DNA of 64,000 nt from Streptomyces zingiberis (GTDB lineage: Bacteria; Actinomycetota; Actinomycetes; Streptomycetales; Streptomycetaceae). Made by a program: the position numbers and the translations under genes. The notes below the pieces were generated by a model, which saw only the letters and a program-made list of their open reading frames with translations, was not told the DNA's origin and did no database searches. The stretch is from the NCBI RefSeq assembly GCF_012034935.1, contig NZ_JAATEN010000008.1, positions 1-64,000 of the forward strand, read 5' to 3'. This document shows, piece by piece, positions 37,934-45,663 of the stretch (position 1 is its first letter; every line of letters starts with the position of its first letter).

Positions 37934-38838
37934 CCACCTCCGCCGATCTTCCGCTGCGGCCGGGCATCCCCCGGCCCGCCTCCGGAGCCGCCGCCACGCG
38001 GCCCGAACCGCCCGCCGCGCCCCGGGCCGACTGCATAGCGGACTCCGCCGGGGGGCTCACCTTCGACGTCGAGGCCCCGGAGCGCGCCGACTCCTGGGAC
38101 ACGGCCCTGCTGTTCCGCCGCCGCGGGGGGCGCGGCGGTCCGGCCGACGAGCTGCGGCTGCCGCTGGTCCCCTCCGGTGAGAGCCGGCTGCGCGCGGTGC
38201 TGCCGAGCACGGTGAGGCTGCCGGAGGGCCGCTGGGACGCCTTCGAGACGGCCCCCGGCGCCGAGCCGGTCCGCCTCACGTCCGGCGTCAACGACCTGCG
38301 GACGATCACCGATCGCCATCCGGACCCGGGGAGCGGCCCGGTCGCCGTCCGCATCCCCTACGCGACCAAGCACGGCAACCTCTCGCTCCGCAGCTGGCTG
38401 CGGGCCCCGCACGCCGAAGCGGGTGATCTGCTCGTCCGGGACGGCGAGGTGGTCGTCGAGGGGCGGTTGCACGGCGTCCGCGCGGGGCGCGGGGCCGTGA
38501 TCGAGGCGCGCCGCCGGCTCGACCCCTCCCACATCCGCACGGCGCCGGTGACCGGCGACGGCTCCCATTTCTCCGCCACCTTGGTGTACGCCTGGTTCGC
38601 GGACGTCTGGGAGGGCGCCGAGGAGCCGTGGGACCTCTGGCTGCGGCCCACGGGCGAGGACGGCGCGGTGGCGGTGCGGATCGCCCGGATCCTGGACGAC
38701 GTCGCCGACAAGAAGGCGGTCTACAGCTACCCGGCCCGGCCGCTGGCCACCCCGCGCGGGCCGGCCATGGCCGGCCCGTACTACACGGTGGACAACGACC
38801 TGTCGGTACGGATCGGCGTCAGGGCGACGCCAGGCTGA
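37930..38838 (+). CDS. Hypothetical partner of the glycosyltransferase
   Basis: A 302-aa protein that overlaps the glycosyltransferase stop by 4 nt (ATGA). It begins with a disordered ~30-residue head. The rest looks beta-rich with repeated short strands (LTFDVEAPERADSWDTALLF, LWLRPTGEDGAVAVRIARI), and it ends YYTVDNDLSVRIGVRATPG. It lacks signal peptide and membrane spans. I do not recognise the family; similar proteins have been annotated as transferases beside glycosyltransferases in Streptomyces. Its coupling implies a role in the same surface-glycan step and the same bldA dependence. Confidence 0.7.
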   Translation: MTTSADLPLRPGIPRPASGAAATRPEPPAAPRADCIADSAGGLTFDVEAPERADSWDTALLFRRRGGRGGPADELRLPLVPSGESRLRAVLPSTVRLPEGRWDAFETAPGAEPVRLTSGVNDLRTITDRHPDPGSGPVAVRIPYATKHGNLSLRSWLRAPHAEAGDLLVRDGEVVVEGRLHGVRAGRGAVIEARRRLDPSHIRTAPVTGDGSHFSATLVYAWFADVWEGAEEPWDLWLRPTGEDGAVAVRIARILDDVADKKAVYSYPARPLATPRGPAMAGPYYTVDNDLSVRIGVRATPG

Positions 38839-38920
38839 GAGCCGGCGGCGGGCCGGCGGGCCGGGGCGTGGTCCGCCGGCCTACCGGTGGGTGACGGCGT
38901 GTAGGGGATGGCCGCTCCTC

Positions 38921-39000
38921 CGGAGAGGCCCGGAGAGGCCCGGAGAGGCCCGGAGAGGCCCGGAGAGGCCCGGAGAGGCTCGGAGAGGTCCGGGGAGGTC
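38921..39000. repeat. 10-bp tandem repeat, eight copies
   Basis: CGGAGAGGCC is repeated in exact 10-bp register: five perfect copies, then three with one or two changes (ending GGCT, GGTC, and CGGGGAGGTC). It is outside any gene. Confidence 0.9.
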
Positions 39001-39065
39001 CGGCATCCCGGCGGAGCCGGTCGGGGTGACGGCGGACGGGACGGCGGGCGGCGCCGCGAACGGCC

Positions 39066-39113
39066 GCCGGCCCGCCGGAGCACGGGCGGAAGGCCGTGCT
39101 CCGGCGGGCCGGC
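39066..39113. terminator. Bidirectional terminator between transferase operon and gvp cluster
   Basis: A 19-bp stem (39066-39084 with 39095-39113) with a 10-nt loop separates the plus-strand operon from the end of the gas vesicle cluster. Confidence 0.85.
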
Positions 39114-39136
39114 CGGGGGCAGGCGCCGCCGGGCGC

Positions 39137-39433
39137 TCAGTCGCGGGGGAGCAGCGGGCCCAGCGGGCCGAGGTCGAGGTTGAGATCCTCCGGGGTCAGG
39201 TCGTAGCGGTCGCGGAGCTCCTCCATCCGCTCGGCGAGCAGCATCAGCGTGAGGCCGATCCGCTCCTCCTGGTCGTCCGTGAGGTCCCCCTGGTCGACCC
39301 GGCGCAGCGCCTGCCGCTCCATGAGCTGGCGCAGCAGTTCGACGACCGTCAGCACCAGGCGCATCAGGTCCCGTTCGACGGTGTCCTTGTCGATCTCCAC
39401 GCGGTTTCCGGTCCGCGGCACGGGGCGGCTCAC
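39137..39433 (-). CDS. gvpK: Gas vesicle protein GvpK
   Basis: A 98-aa protein, the last gene of the cluster. The family pattern is VEIDKDTVERDLMRLVLTVVELLRQLMERQ followed by LTDDQEERIGLTLMLLAERMEELR in parts, then the conserved EDLNLDLGPLGPLL end. GvpK is a minor assembly factor of gas vesicles. GTG 39433 is chosen since AGGAG lies 5 nt before it; GTG 39439 overlaps the gvpS stop. It is transcribed with the rest of the cluster. Confidence 0.93.
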   Translation of the reverse strand: MSRPVPRTGNRVEIDKDTVERDLMRLVLTVVELLRQLMERQALRRVDQGDLTDDQEERIGLTLMLLAERMEELRDRYDLTPEDLNLDLGPLGPLLPRD

Positions 39434-39435
39434 GG

Positions 39436-39639
39436 TCACTCCTCTCCCGGCTCCCACGGAGACGGTACGTCGGTGTTCACCGAGCTGATCAGGGCGTGCA
39501 GGTCGATCCTGACCAGGTCCACATCGGCGATGCGCAGGGTCAGGTCCCCGGCGAGCACCACCCCGCCGGCGAGCAGCCGGTCGAGGAGGTCCACCAGGGC
39601 CACCTGCCGGTGCGCCAGCGGTTCGGGCTCGGTACTCAT
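39436..39639 (-). CDS. gvpS: Gas vesicle protein GvpS (GvpA/J family)
   Basis: A 67-aa small member of the GvpA/J family. The pattern VALVDLLDRLLAGGVVLAGDLTLRIADVDLVRIDLHALI, in parts, matches the wall-protein fold. It overlaps gvpL by 4 nt. In Streptomyces the third GvpA-like gene next to gvpK is called gvpS; the role is a minor structural or nucleating part. Confidence 0.9.
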   Translation of the reverse strand: MSTEPEPLAHRQVALVDLLDRLLAGGVVLAGDLTLRIADVDLVRIDLHALISSVNTDVPSPWEPGEE

Positions 39640-40514
39640 GCCCGCTCCCCGGCGGAGGCGCCCGCGGCGGGGGCCGCGCCCGCGCTACCGGAACCGGTCC
39701 CGCCGCCTTCCTCCGCGCCGGTGGCGAACGCGGTGAAGGAGTACGGCGCCCAGGGGCCCGTCAGCTCCACCCGCAACCCCGCGGTGTCACGCGCGAGTTC
39801 GCCCACCCGGGCGGCGAACGGCCCGGCCTGGTCGCGGGGGACCAGATAGGCCGCGTTGAGGACGTTCTCCCCGGCGGCGCCCGACAGGCGGGCGTTCTGC
39901 GGCTGGTGCAGCCGGGTGTGCTCGGCGAGCGTGACGAGTTCGTCGTGGACCCGGCGCGCCCAGGTGTCCGCCCGCCGGGAGGAGTCCTCCCGGGAGCGGC
40001 GGTGTGCCTGGCGCTGCCGCAGGTAGTCCCGGCCCGAGGCGGGGCGGGACGGCGCGGGGCCGCCGGTGCCGGTACCGCCGGCCTCGGCCCCACCACCACC
40101 GCTGCCGCCGGCCGGGTCCGGCTCGGTGAAGATCTTGACGCCCCACTCGTCCCGGCCCTCGAGTATCCCGAAGGCGCGTTCGAAACGCTGTGCGTCGCCG
40201 TCGAGCATCCGGCGGACGCCCTCCTCGTCCCGGCAGAGTGTGGCCAGCCGCAGCGGCAGCGCGACGCCCAGCGCCGCGACCGCGTCCACCACCTGCTGGT
40301 GGCCGCGCGCGGCCCGCTCCAGCCAGTCGAGGTTCTCCAGATTGGCCCGGAGCGGCTCCTCGTCCCACTCCTCGGCCGGAACCGGGCTCACCACCGCGGT
40401 GACCCCGCCCCCGTCGACCGTGCCGACGGGGGCGCCGGACACACCCCGGAGCTCCCCGGGCAGGGGCGGGCCGCCGGGGCGGACCACCGCGTAGACATAC
40501 CGCAGCGTCGTCAC
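39636..40514 (-). CDS. gvpL: Gas vesicle protein GvpL (GvpL/F family)
   Basis: A 292-aa member of the GvpL/F family, with the start RYVYAVVRPGGPPLPGELRGV and a long Gly/Ser-rich insertion near 140-160. The C-terminal module ends with ELTGPWAPYSFTAFATG, the family's conserved GPWPPYSF-like motif. It likely binds GvpA as an assembly chaperone. GTG 40514 overlaps the gvpJ stop, and it overlaps gvpS at its 3' end. Confidence 0.92.
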   Translation of the reverse strand: MTTLRYVYAVVRPGGPPLPGELRGVSGAPVGTVDGGGVTAVVSPVPAEEWDEEPLRANLENLDWLERAARGHQQVVDAVAALGVALPLRLATLCRDEEGVRRMLDGDAQRFERAFGILEGRDEWGVKIFTEPDPAGGSGGGGAEAGGTGTGGPAPSRPASGRDYLRQRQAHRRSREDSSRRADTWARRVHDELVTLAEHTRLHQPQNARLSGAAGENVLNAAYLVPRDQAGPFAARVGELARDTAGLRVELTGPWAPYSFTAFATGAEEGGGTGSGSAGAAPAAGASAGERA

Positions 40515-40951
40515 CCGTTCTTCTCCTTCTGCTCGTTCTCCCTCTCGGGTTCCCGTTCGTTTTCCCGCCCGGGGTCGTCCCCGGAGTCCCTGGAGGCGCC
40601 GGAGGCCTCGGGCAGGCCGGCCGCCTCCCCGCCCGCCGGGACCGCCTGCCGCTGCTCCTCCAGCGCGGCTATGCGCTCCCGCAGGCGCTCGTTCTCCTCG
40701 GCCAGCTCACGGCGTTTGGCACCGGAGGAGAGCGCCGGATCGTGCTCCCACCAGTCGATGCCCATCTCCTTCGCCTTGTCGACGGAGGCGACGATCAGCC
40801 GCAGCTTGATGGTGAGGAGCTCGATGTCCAGCAGATTGATCCGGATGTCACCGGCGATCACGACACCCTTGTCGAGCACCCGTTCAAGGATGTCCGCGAG
40901 GTTCGCGCTGTTGCCGGACTGTCCGTAGGGTCCGGGCAGTGGGCTCGTCAC
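40511..40951 (-). CDS. gvpJ: Gas vesicle protein GvpJ (GvpA-like)
   Basis: A 146-aa GvpA-like protein. Residues about 18-75 (LADILERVLDKGVVIAGDIRI and LLTIKLRLIVASVDKAKEMG) match the wall-protein core. A charged coiled-coil tail (about 75-146, rich in Glu and Arg) follows. It is longer than GvpA core proteins and probably nucleates or caps the vesicle. AGGAAAGGAA precedes the GTG start. A 90-nt gap separates it from gvpZ. Confidence 0.92.
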   Translation of the reverse strand: MTSPLPGPYGQSGNSANLADILERVLDKGVVIAGDIRINLLDIELLTIKLRLIVASVDKAKEMGIDWWEHDPALSSGAKRRELAEENERLRERIAALEEQRQAVPAGGEAAGLPEASGASRDSGDDPGRENEREPERENEQKEKNG

Positions 40952-41041
40952 GCTCGGGTTCCTTTCCTGGTCGTGCGGGTGGGGTGGCGTGCCGCGATGT
41001 CCGTGCGGCGGGCGGGCCGGCGGCGGGGGAGGGGCCCCGGG

Positions 41042-42319
41042 TCAGCGGCGGGTGCCGGCCGGCTCGTCCTCGTCCTCGTGTTCGTCCTCGAGGTCGTCCT
41101 CGTGCTCGACGGGCTCCTCGTCGTGCTCGGCGGCCGGTTCGTCGAGCTCGTGGGGCTCGTCGGGCTCCTCGTGCTCGTCGAAGTATTCGTCGGCGTCCTC
41201 GGCCTCGTCGGCGTCCTCGTCGAGGTAGGCCTCGTCCTCCGGCTCCTCCTCGTCGGCGGGCTCGTCCTCGTGGAACTCCTCGGCGTCCTCCAGGTCGTCG
41301 TCGTACTCGGCGTCCTCCGGGGGGAGTTCGTCCTCGTACGCCGCTTCTTCCTCGTGTTCGCCGTCGGATTCCCCGTGGGGCGCCGCTGCCTCGTCGTGGC
41401 CGTCCCCGGGACCCTCGCCGGGGTGTTCCGCGGCCGCGCCGTCCCGCCGCTCGGCCTGTTCCTCCTCGGCCTCCACGACCTCGTCGTGGCTGCGGACGAC
41501 CTCGCCGTCGCGGATCTCACCGCGCCAGGCGCCGGTGGCCTCCCCGCGCATCATCACGAAGCGGCGGAAGTTCTTCAGGTCCAGCCGCGCCCGGCGGCCC
41601 TGGGCCCGCCAGATGTTGCCGGTCTTCTCGAACAGGCCCTTGGGGTAGTACTCGACGACCATGAGGATGCGGGTGAGGTTGTGGTCCAGGGAGTGGAAGG
41701 TCACCACACCCTTGACCGTGCCCTTGGCGCCCTCGGAGGTCCAGGCGATCCGCTCGTCGGGGATCTGCTCGGTGACGCTCGCCTTCCAGCTCCGGCTGGA
41801 CCAGAAGATCTTCGCCCGCCAGTTGGTCGTGGTGTCGTCGGCGGACTCCACGCCCTGTACGCCCTTGGCGAAGGTGGAGAACTCCTGGTACTGGGTCCAC
41901 TGGTTGTACGCCTCGCGCAGCGGCACGCCGACATCGACGTCCTCGCTGATGGTGACGAACTTGCCCTTGCCACCACCGCCCTTGCGCTTGCCGCCCATGC
42001 CCAGCGCCTCCTTGGCCTTGTCCTTGACGGAGGAGGCGCCCATCTCGACGGCGGAACGCAGCGGGCCCTTGCCCTCGGCGAACTTCTTCCCGCCCTCCGT
42101 GGCCAGTTTCAGCAGGCCCGAACCGCCGCCGGAGTCACGGCCCTCGGCGATGTCGGTGAGGCGGTTCGTGGCCGTGCCGAGTTTCTGCCCGGCCGAGACC
42201 AGCAGCCGCTGCGCCTGGGCCGCGGCGAACGCGGACGCCTCCTGCTTCAGCCGGTCCACGGCCGGGTTGCCGGCCAGGTTCTCCTTGAGGGAGGACGCCG
42301 GGCCTCTGCTCTCAGCCAC
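41042..42319 (-). CDS. gvpZ: GvpZ: SRPBCC-domain protein with acidic tail
   Basis: A 425-aa protein of the Streptomyces gvp cluster. Residues about 120-270 form an SRPBCC (polyketide-cyclase/dehydrase) lipid-binding fold (FVTISEDVDVGVPLREAYNQWTQ and WKASVTEQIPDERIAWTSEG in parts). Residues about 275-425 are an extreme acidic tail, mostly Glu and Asp. The N-terminal ~100 residues are helical. It overlaps gvpY by 8 nt. A hydrophobic-ligand or interface role in assembly is inference. The name follows the order known from S. coelicolor. Confidence 0.85.
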   Translation of the reverse strand: MAESRGPASSLKENLAGNPAVDRLKQEASAFAAAQAQRLLVSAGQKLGTATNRLTDIAEGRDSGGGSGLLKLATEGGKKFAEGKGPLRSAVEMGASSVKDKAKEALGMGGKRKGGGGKGKFVTISEDVDVGVPLREAYNQWTQYQEFSTFAKGVQGVESADDTTTNWRAKIFWSSRSWKASVTEQIPDERIAWTSEGAKGTVKGVVTFHSLDHNLTRILMVVEYYPKGLFEKTGNIWRAQGRRARLDLKNFRRFVMMRGEATGAWRGEIRDGEVVRSHDEVVEAEEEQAERRDGAAAEHPGEGPGDGHDEAAAPHGESDGEHEEEAAYEDELPPEDAEYDDDLEDAEEFHEDEPADEEEPEDEAYLDEDADEAEDADEYFDEHEEPDEPHELDEPAAEHDEEPVEHEDDLEDEHEDEDEPAGTRR

Positions 42320-43013
42320 GGTCCTCGCCTCCCGTCCGGCGCCGGGCGGCGGTCTTCTTCGCCGCCGAACCGGCCGTCCGGCCCCGGGAATCCGCGGACG
42401 CGGCCGTCTTCTTCACCGGGCGCCCGGAGCGGCCGGACCCGGCCGTCTTCTTGGTGGCGCCGGAGGCGGATCCCCGGGACTTCGCGGACTCCCTGGACCC
42501 CCCGGCCTCCTTGGATGACGCCCCCGCGCCGGAGGACCGTTTCTGCGCGGTCTTGCGGGGCGCGGGCTTCTCCTCGTCGCCGCGGTCCTGCTCGCGCTCG
42601 CCGCGCTCGTCACGCCCGTCGTCGTCTCGCTCGTCGTGGTCCGCGGTTCCGTCCCGCCCGCCCCGGGAGGGGGCCCCCGGAACGGCGCCGCTCAGGCCAC
42701 CGAGCTTGTCCTTGACCCCGAGGGTGGAGTCGTGCAGCCGGTCGGAGAGGGCGTCGAGCCGCCGGGAGACCAGCGCGGTCGCCGCCGCCTTGCCCACGCC
42801 CTGCAGGTCGCCGCGCAGCTGGTCGCGTACCTCGGCCAGCTGCGGGTTGTTCTTGAGCTGCTCGGTGAGCAGCCCGCCCAGTTGCTGAGGGGTGAGTTTC
42901 AGCCGTTTGCCGAGCACCATGCCGCCGACCCCGAGGGCGAGTTTCGCCTTCTTGGTACGGCCCAGCAGGTAACCCGCGCCCACGGCCAGCGTGAGGGCCA
43001 GCCGGTTGTCCAT
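42312..43013 (-). CDS. gvpY: GvpY: basic hydrophobic-head protein of the gvp cluster
   Basis: A 233-aa protein. ATG 43013 is chosen because GGGAG lies 8 nt before it; the upstream ATG at 43031 overlaps the gvpG stop. The head has LALTLAVGAGYLLGRTKKAKLALGVG in parts, a Gly-rich hydrophobic stretch that could insert in a membrane or interface. Residues about 45-120 are helical. The C-terminal half is a Lys/Arg/Ser-rich tail with AAKKTAARRR, like a histone-H1 tail. The function in gas vesicles is unknown. Position fits gvpY of S. coelicolor. Confidence 0.82.
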   Translation of the reverse strand: MDNRLALTLAVGAGYLLGRTKKAKLALGVGGMVLGKRLKLTPQQLGGLLTEQLKNNPQLAEVRDQLRGDLQGVGKAAATALVSRRLDALSDRLHDSTLGVKDKLGGLSGAVPGAPSRGGRDGTADHDERDDDGRDERGEREQDRGDEEKPAPRKTAQKRSSGAGASSKEAGGSRESAKSRGSASGATKKTAGSGRSGRPVKKTAASADSRGRTAGSAAKKTAARRRTGGEDRG

Positions 43014-43027
43014 GGTCGTTCTCCCTG

Positions 43028-43303
43028 TCATCGGGGCGGCGGGGTCCACCCACCGCCTTGCGCCGGAGCCCGGCGCTGCTGCGCCGCTTCGAGCCGGTCC
43101 AGCAGCTCGTCCTCGCGGCGGTCGAACTCGGCCTCGTCGATCAGGCCCTGGTCCAGCTGTTCCGCCAGCTCGCTCAGCTCCCGCTGGATGGCCGAGGGGT
43201 CGTAGTACTGGCGCTCCGCCTCGGCCACCACCTGCCGCAACACCCACCCGGTGCCCCGGGCGGGTGCCAGCGGCAGCAGCAGGATCTCGCCCAGCAGTCC
43301 CAT
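43028..43303 (-). CDS. gvpG: Gas vesicle protein GvpG
   Basis: A 91-aa protein with the GvpG pattern: a hydrophobic start GLLGEILLLPLAPARGTGWVL, then a helical hairpin (QRELSELAEQLDQGLIDEAEF). It overlaps the gvpF stop (TGATG). GvpG is a minor assembly protein. A Pro/Gly-rich end follows. Confidence 0.93.
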   Translation of the reverse strand: MGLLGEILLLPLAPARGTGWVLRQVVAEAERQYYDPSAIQRELSELAEQLDQGLIDEAEFDRREDELLDRLEAAQQRRAPAQGGGWTPPPR

Positions 43304-44037
43304 CAGGAGACGTGCTCCGGCGCGGGTCGCACGAAGCTGTACGGCGGGAGCGGGCCGGTCACCTGCAGGTCCACGTGCGGGTGGGCCCGGCGGAGCTCCT
43401 CGACGGACTCCACGAACGGCGCGGCGGTGTCCCGCCCCATCAGGAACGAGAGGTTGAGCAGCCAGCCCGCCGACTCCGGGCCGGGCGCCTGCCGGTCGGC
43501 GGCGGACCCCAGCGCGTCCCGCAGGATCTTGGCGTCCTGTTCCTCGCGGGCCCGTACCGCGCCGGCGACCATCTCGCCGAGACGCAGCTTGTCCTGGTGC
43601 GAGCCGCCGCCCGCCGCCCGGTTGGCCTCGTTCAGCGCCCGGATCTCGTCGTTCTCGGAGACCACCAGACGCAGCACGTCGTCCTCGCGGTGGGCCGCCT
43701 TGACGTTGTACTCGACCCGGCCGTCCAGCTCGCCGAGCTGGCTCCGGTAGTGCTCGGCGTGGTCCGTCAGCACGGCGAGGACCGCGTCGTCGTCGGCGGA
43801 GAGGCTGCCGAACCGCAGCGGCAGCACGGCGCCGTCGGCCCCGGCCTCGGCCAGGACGTGCTGGTGGGCCAGGAGGTCACGGCGCTTGGGGCGGAGCTGC
43901 TCGGGACAGTCGCTGACGACCGCGGCCAGACCGCCCGCGCGCAGCGCCCGCACGGGGTTCGGCGGGTCGCCGACACCGGCGAGACCGTCGGGGAGCTCCC
44001 GCTCGGCGTCGATGATGCCGTAGACGTAGGTGCTCAC
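43303..44037 (-). CDS. gvpF: Gas vesicle protein GvpF (GvpL/F family)
   Basis: A 244-aa GvpF. It begins [21 protein letters not shown] and ends [14 protein letters not shown], the conserved family motif, with two alpha/beta modules between. GvpF binds GvpA to prevent early aggregation and nucleate the wall. The GTG start overlaps the gvpA stop by 4 nt. It is paralogous to gvpL in the same cluster. Confidence 0.94.
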   Translation of the reverse strand: MSTYVYGIIDAERELPDGLAGVGDPPNPVRALRAGGLAAVVSDCPEQLRPKRRDLLAHQHVLAEAGADGAVLPLRFGSLSADDDAVLAVLTDHAEHYRSQLGELDGRVEYNVKAAHREDDVLRLVVSENDEIRALNEANRAAGGGSHQDKLRLGEMVAGAVRAREEQDAKILRDALGSAADRQAPGPESAGWLLNLSFLMGRDTAAPFVESVEELRRAHPHVDLQVTGPLPPYSFVRPAPEHVS

Positions 44038-44480
44038 TCGCTCTCCTCCTTCCGGCGCGTGCTGGTGCGGCGGCTGGTGGACTTGCGGGCCGGCTCGGCC
44101 TCCCGCTCCTCACCGCCCGCCCGGTCCTGGCCCTGCTTGAACGCCTCGCTGAGGGTCTCGGCGGCACCGGAGAGGGCCCCCTTGGACTTGCCCTTCGCCC
44201 CCGACTCGGTCATCTTGCCGACGAGGTCCGGCAGGCCCGGGTCCTTCCGCGGGCCGGATTCGAGGTCGAGGCGGTTGCAGGCCTCGGCGAAGCGGAGATA
44301 CGTGTCGACGCTGGCGACGACCACGCGGACATCGATCTTGAGGATCTCGATGCCGACGAGGGAGACCCGGACGAACGCGTCGATCACCAGCCCTCGGTCG
44401 AGTATGAGTTCCAGAACGTCGTAGAGGCCGCTGCTGCCGCCTCCGGAGCCGCCCTGTTGCTGTGCCGGTACCACGGTCAT
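44034..44480 (-). CDS. gvpA: Gas vesicle structural protein GvpA (Streptomyces type)
   Basis: A 148-aa GvpA, the wall protein of the gas vesicle. The core is [21 protein letters not shown] followed by [28 protein letters not shown]. Unlike cyanobacterial GvpA (about 70 residues) it has an extra ~70-residue basic, disordered tail, as in other Streptomyces. ATG 44480 was chosen; AAAGGAA lies about 12 nt upstream. The in-frame GTG 44492 abuts that site. Confidence 0.95.
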   Translation of the reverse strand: MTVVPAQQQGGSGGGSSGLYDVLELILDRGLVIDAFVRVSLVGIEILKIDVRVVVASVDTYLRFAEACNRLDLESGPRKDPGLPDLVGKMTESGAKGKSKGALSGAAETLSEAFKQGQDRAGGEEREAEPARKSTSRRTSTRRKEESE

Positions 44481-44608
44481 GCGGGGATGCACTTCCTTTC
44501 TGGTGTTCGACGGTTCTCCGGTTGCCGTTCCGCCGGGTTCCCCCGGTTTCCCGGGGTGCTCGGACGCCCCCGGGGCAAGAACGGCCCGGTGCCGGATCGT
44601 CCGACGGG

Positions 44609-44920
44609 TCAGCGGCGGTCCGACCGGCCCCGTTCGTAGCGCCGGGCGCGCCGGTACCCCGTGAGCTGACCGTCCCGGTCGGTGGTGACTTCGTACGAAG
44701 CCATCAGGCTCATCGTGTCGGGCACCCGCGGGAGTTCGAGGACTTCGATCTCGATGACCCAGCCCTCGTCCGTGCGCTCGAAACGGGTGACGGTCTCCGC
44801 CCGCAGGCCGGTCAGCTCGGCGAGCTGAGCACCCGCGGTGCGCAGGACCTCCAGCGCCGCCGGGCTGCCGCCGCGGCCGTTCGCCGCGCTCTTGTCGCTG
44901 TTCTCGGATTTGTCTGCCAT
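44609..44920 (-). CDS. gvpO: Gas vesicle protein GvpO
   Basis: A 103-aa GvpO, the first gene of the cluster. The pattern is [30 protein letters not shown] followed by [26 protein letters not shown] in parts. The start ATG 44920 has GAGGAG 4 nt upstream. In haloarchaea GvpO is needed for vesicle formation; in actinobacteria it opens the cluster. The gap to gvpA is 128 nt. Confidence 0.93.
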   Translation of the reverse strand: MADKSENSDKSAANGRGGSPAALEVLRTAGAQLAELTGLRAETVTRFERTDEGWVIEIEVLELPRVPDTMSLMASYEVTTDRDGQLTGYRRARRYERGRSDRR

Positions 44921-44938
44921 GGCTCTCCTCGGCACGCG

Positions 44939-44964
44939 CCTACCTCGTCCGGCCTAACGCAAAC
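44939..44964 (-). promoter_or_regulatory. Candidate SigB-like promoter of the gvp cluster
   Basis: On the minus strand GTTT (44964-44961), 16 nt, then GGTAGG (44944-44939) resembles the SigB-type GTTT-N14-16-GGGTAT pattern of Streptomyces stress promoters. Gas vesicle genes of S. coelicolor are linked to osmotic stress. The -10 match is imperfect, so this is only a candidate. Confidence 0.3.
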
Positions 44965-45183
44965 GCAATGTGCGGGAGCGGTGCGAATGCGGAACCGGCC
45001 GGTGGTCCGGCGGAATGGCCGGGGAAATCCCGGGCAGGAGAGCGGGTTAATGACTTGCCGTGGAAGTCACCGGGACGAGTGAGCGGCGCGGGGAGCGGGC
45101 CCCGTACCGCTCACGATGCGTCATCGCGGCACGGTGGTACGGAGGATGGCGGGGCGGCCGGGCCACCGCGCGCGGCCGGGCAG

Positions 45184-45189
45184 TACGGT
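45184..45189 (+). promoter_or_regulatory. Candidate -10 box of the I78-like gene (leaderless)
   Basis: TACGGT lies 7 nt before the ATG at 45197 and no ribosome site is present between. Confidence 0.45.
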
Positions 45190-45196
45190 GGCTGTC

Positions 45197-45487
45197 ATGA
45201 ACGAATCAGCCGAACCAGCGGAATCAGCCGGACCGGCGGACGGCCCCGGGCGGGCGGCCGGCGGCAACGGGACCGACAAGGCTGCCAATGAGGCCGACGA
45301 GGTCGGCGAGGCCGGCGAGATCTACGTCGGGCTCGGCGCGGCCGAGGCGGAGGAACGCGCGCGGGAACGCGGCTGGGCCACCGTGCGGACGCTGCCGACC
45401 GACGCCGTCATCACCATGGAGTTCCGGGAAGGGCGCATCAACTTCGCGGTGGCGGACGGCGAGGTGGTCCGCTGCTGGACGGGGTGA
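45197..45487 (+). CDS. Peptidase inhibitor I78-like protein
   Basis: A 96-aa protein. The C-terminal ~55 residues (YVGLGAAEAEERARERGW, then DAVITMEFREGRINFAV and GEVVRCWTG) match the I78 (elastase inhibitor) family. The first ~40 are acidic and disordered. No signal peptide is seen, so it acts inside the cell or is released by an unknown route. Two secreted S1 proteases lie further downstream, but a link is only inference. The start follows a leaderless pattern. It shares a terminator with the converging PAP2 gene. Confidence 0.75.
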   Translation: MNESAEPAESAGPADGPGRAAGGNGTDKAANEADEVGEAGEIYVGLGAAEAEERARERGWATVRTLPTDAVITMEFREGRINFAVADGEVVRCWTG

Positions 45488-45573
45488 GCCGCCGCTCCCC
45501 GGCCCCGGGAGTCGCCGTGCGGACGCGGGCCCGGGCGAGCGGCGCGACGCCACGCGGAGCGCACCGGTGACAC

Positions 45574-45613
45574 GGTGAGGGCCCGCACCCCGGACCGGGT
45601 GCGGGCCCTCACC
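45574..45613. terminator. Bidirectional terminator between I78-like and PAP2 genes
   Basis: A 17-bp perfect stem (45574-45590 with 45597-45613) with a 6-nt loop. Confidence 0.85.
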
Positions 45614-45663
45614 CCACCAGGGGCGTGCCGCGCGGAGGTCTGTGCGTGCCGTCCGGGCCGGGC

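Noticed and set aside
38921..39000. A CRISPR array
   Set aside because: The 10-bp units are directly adjacent without spacers and are far too short.
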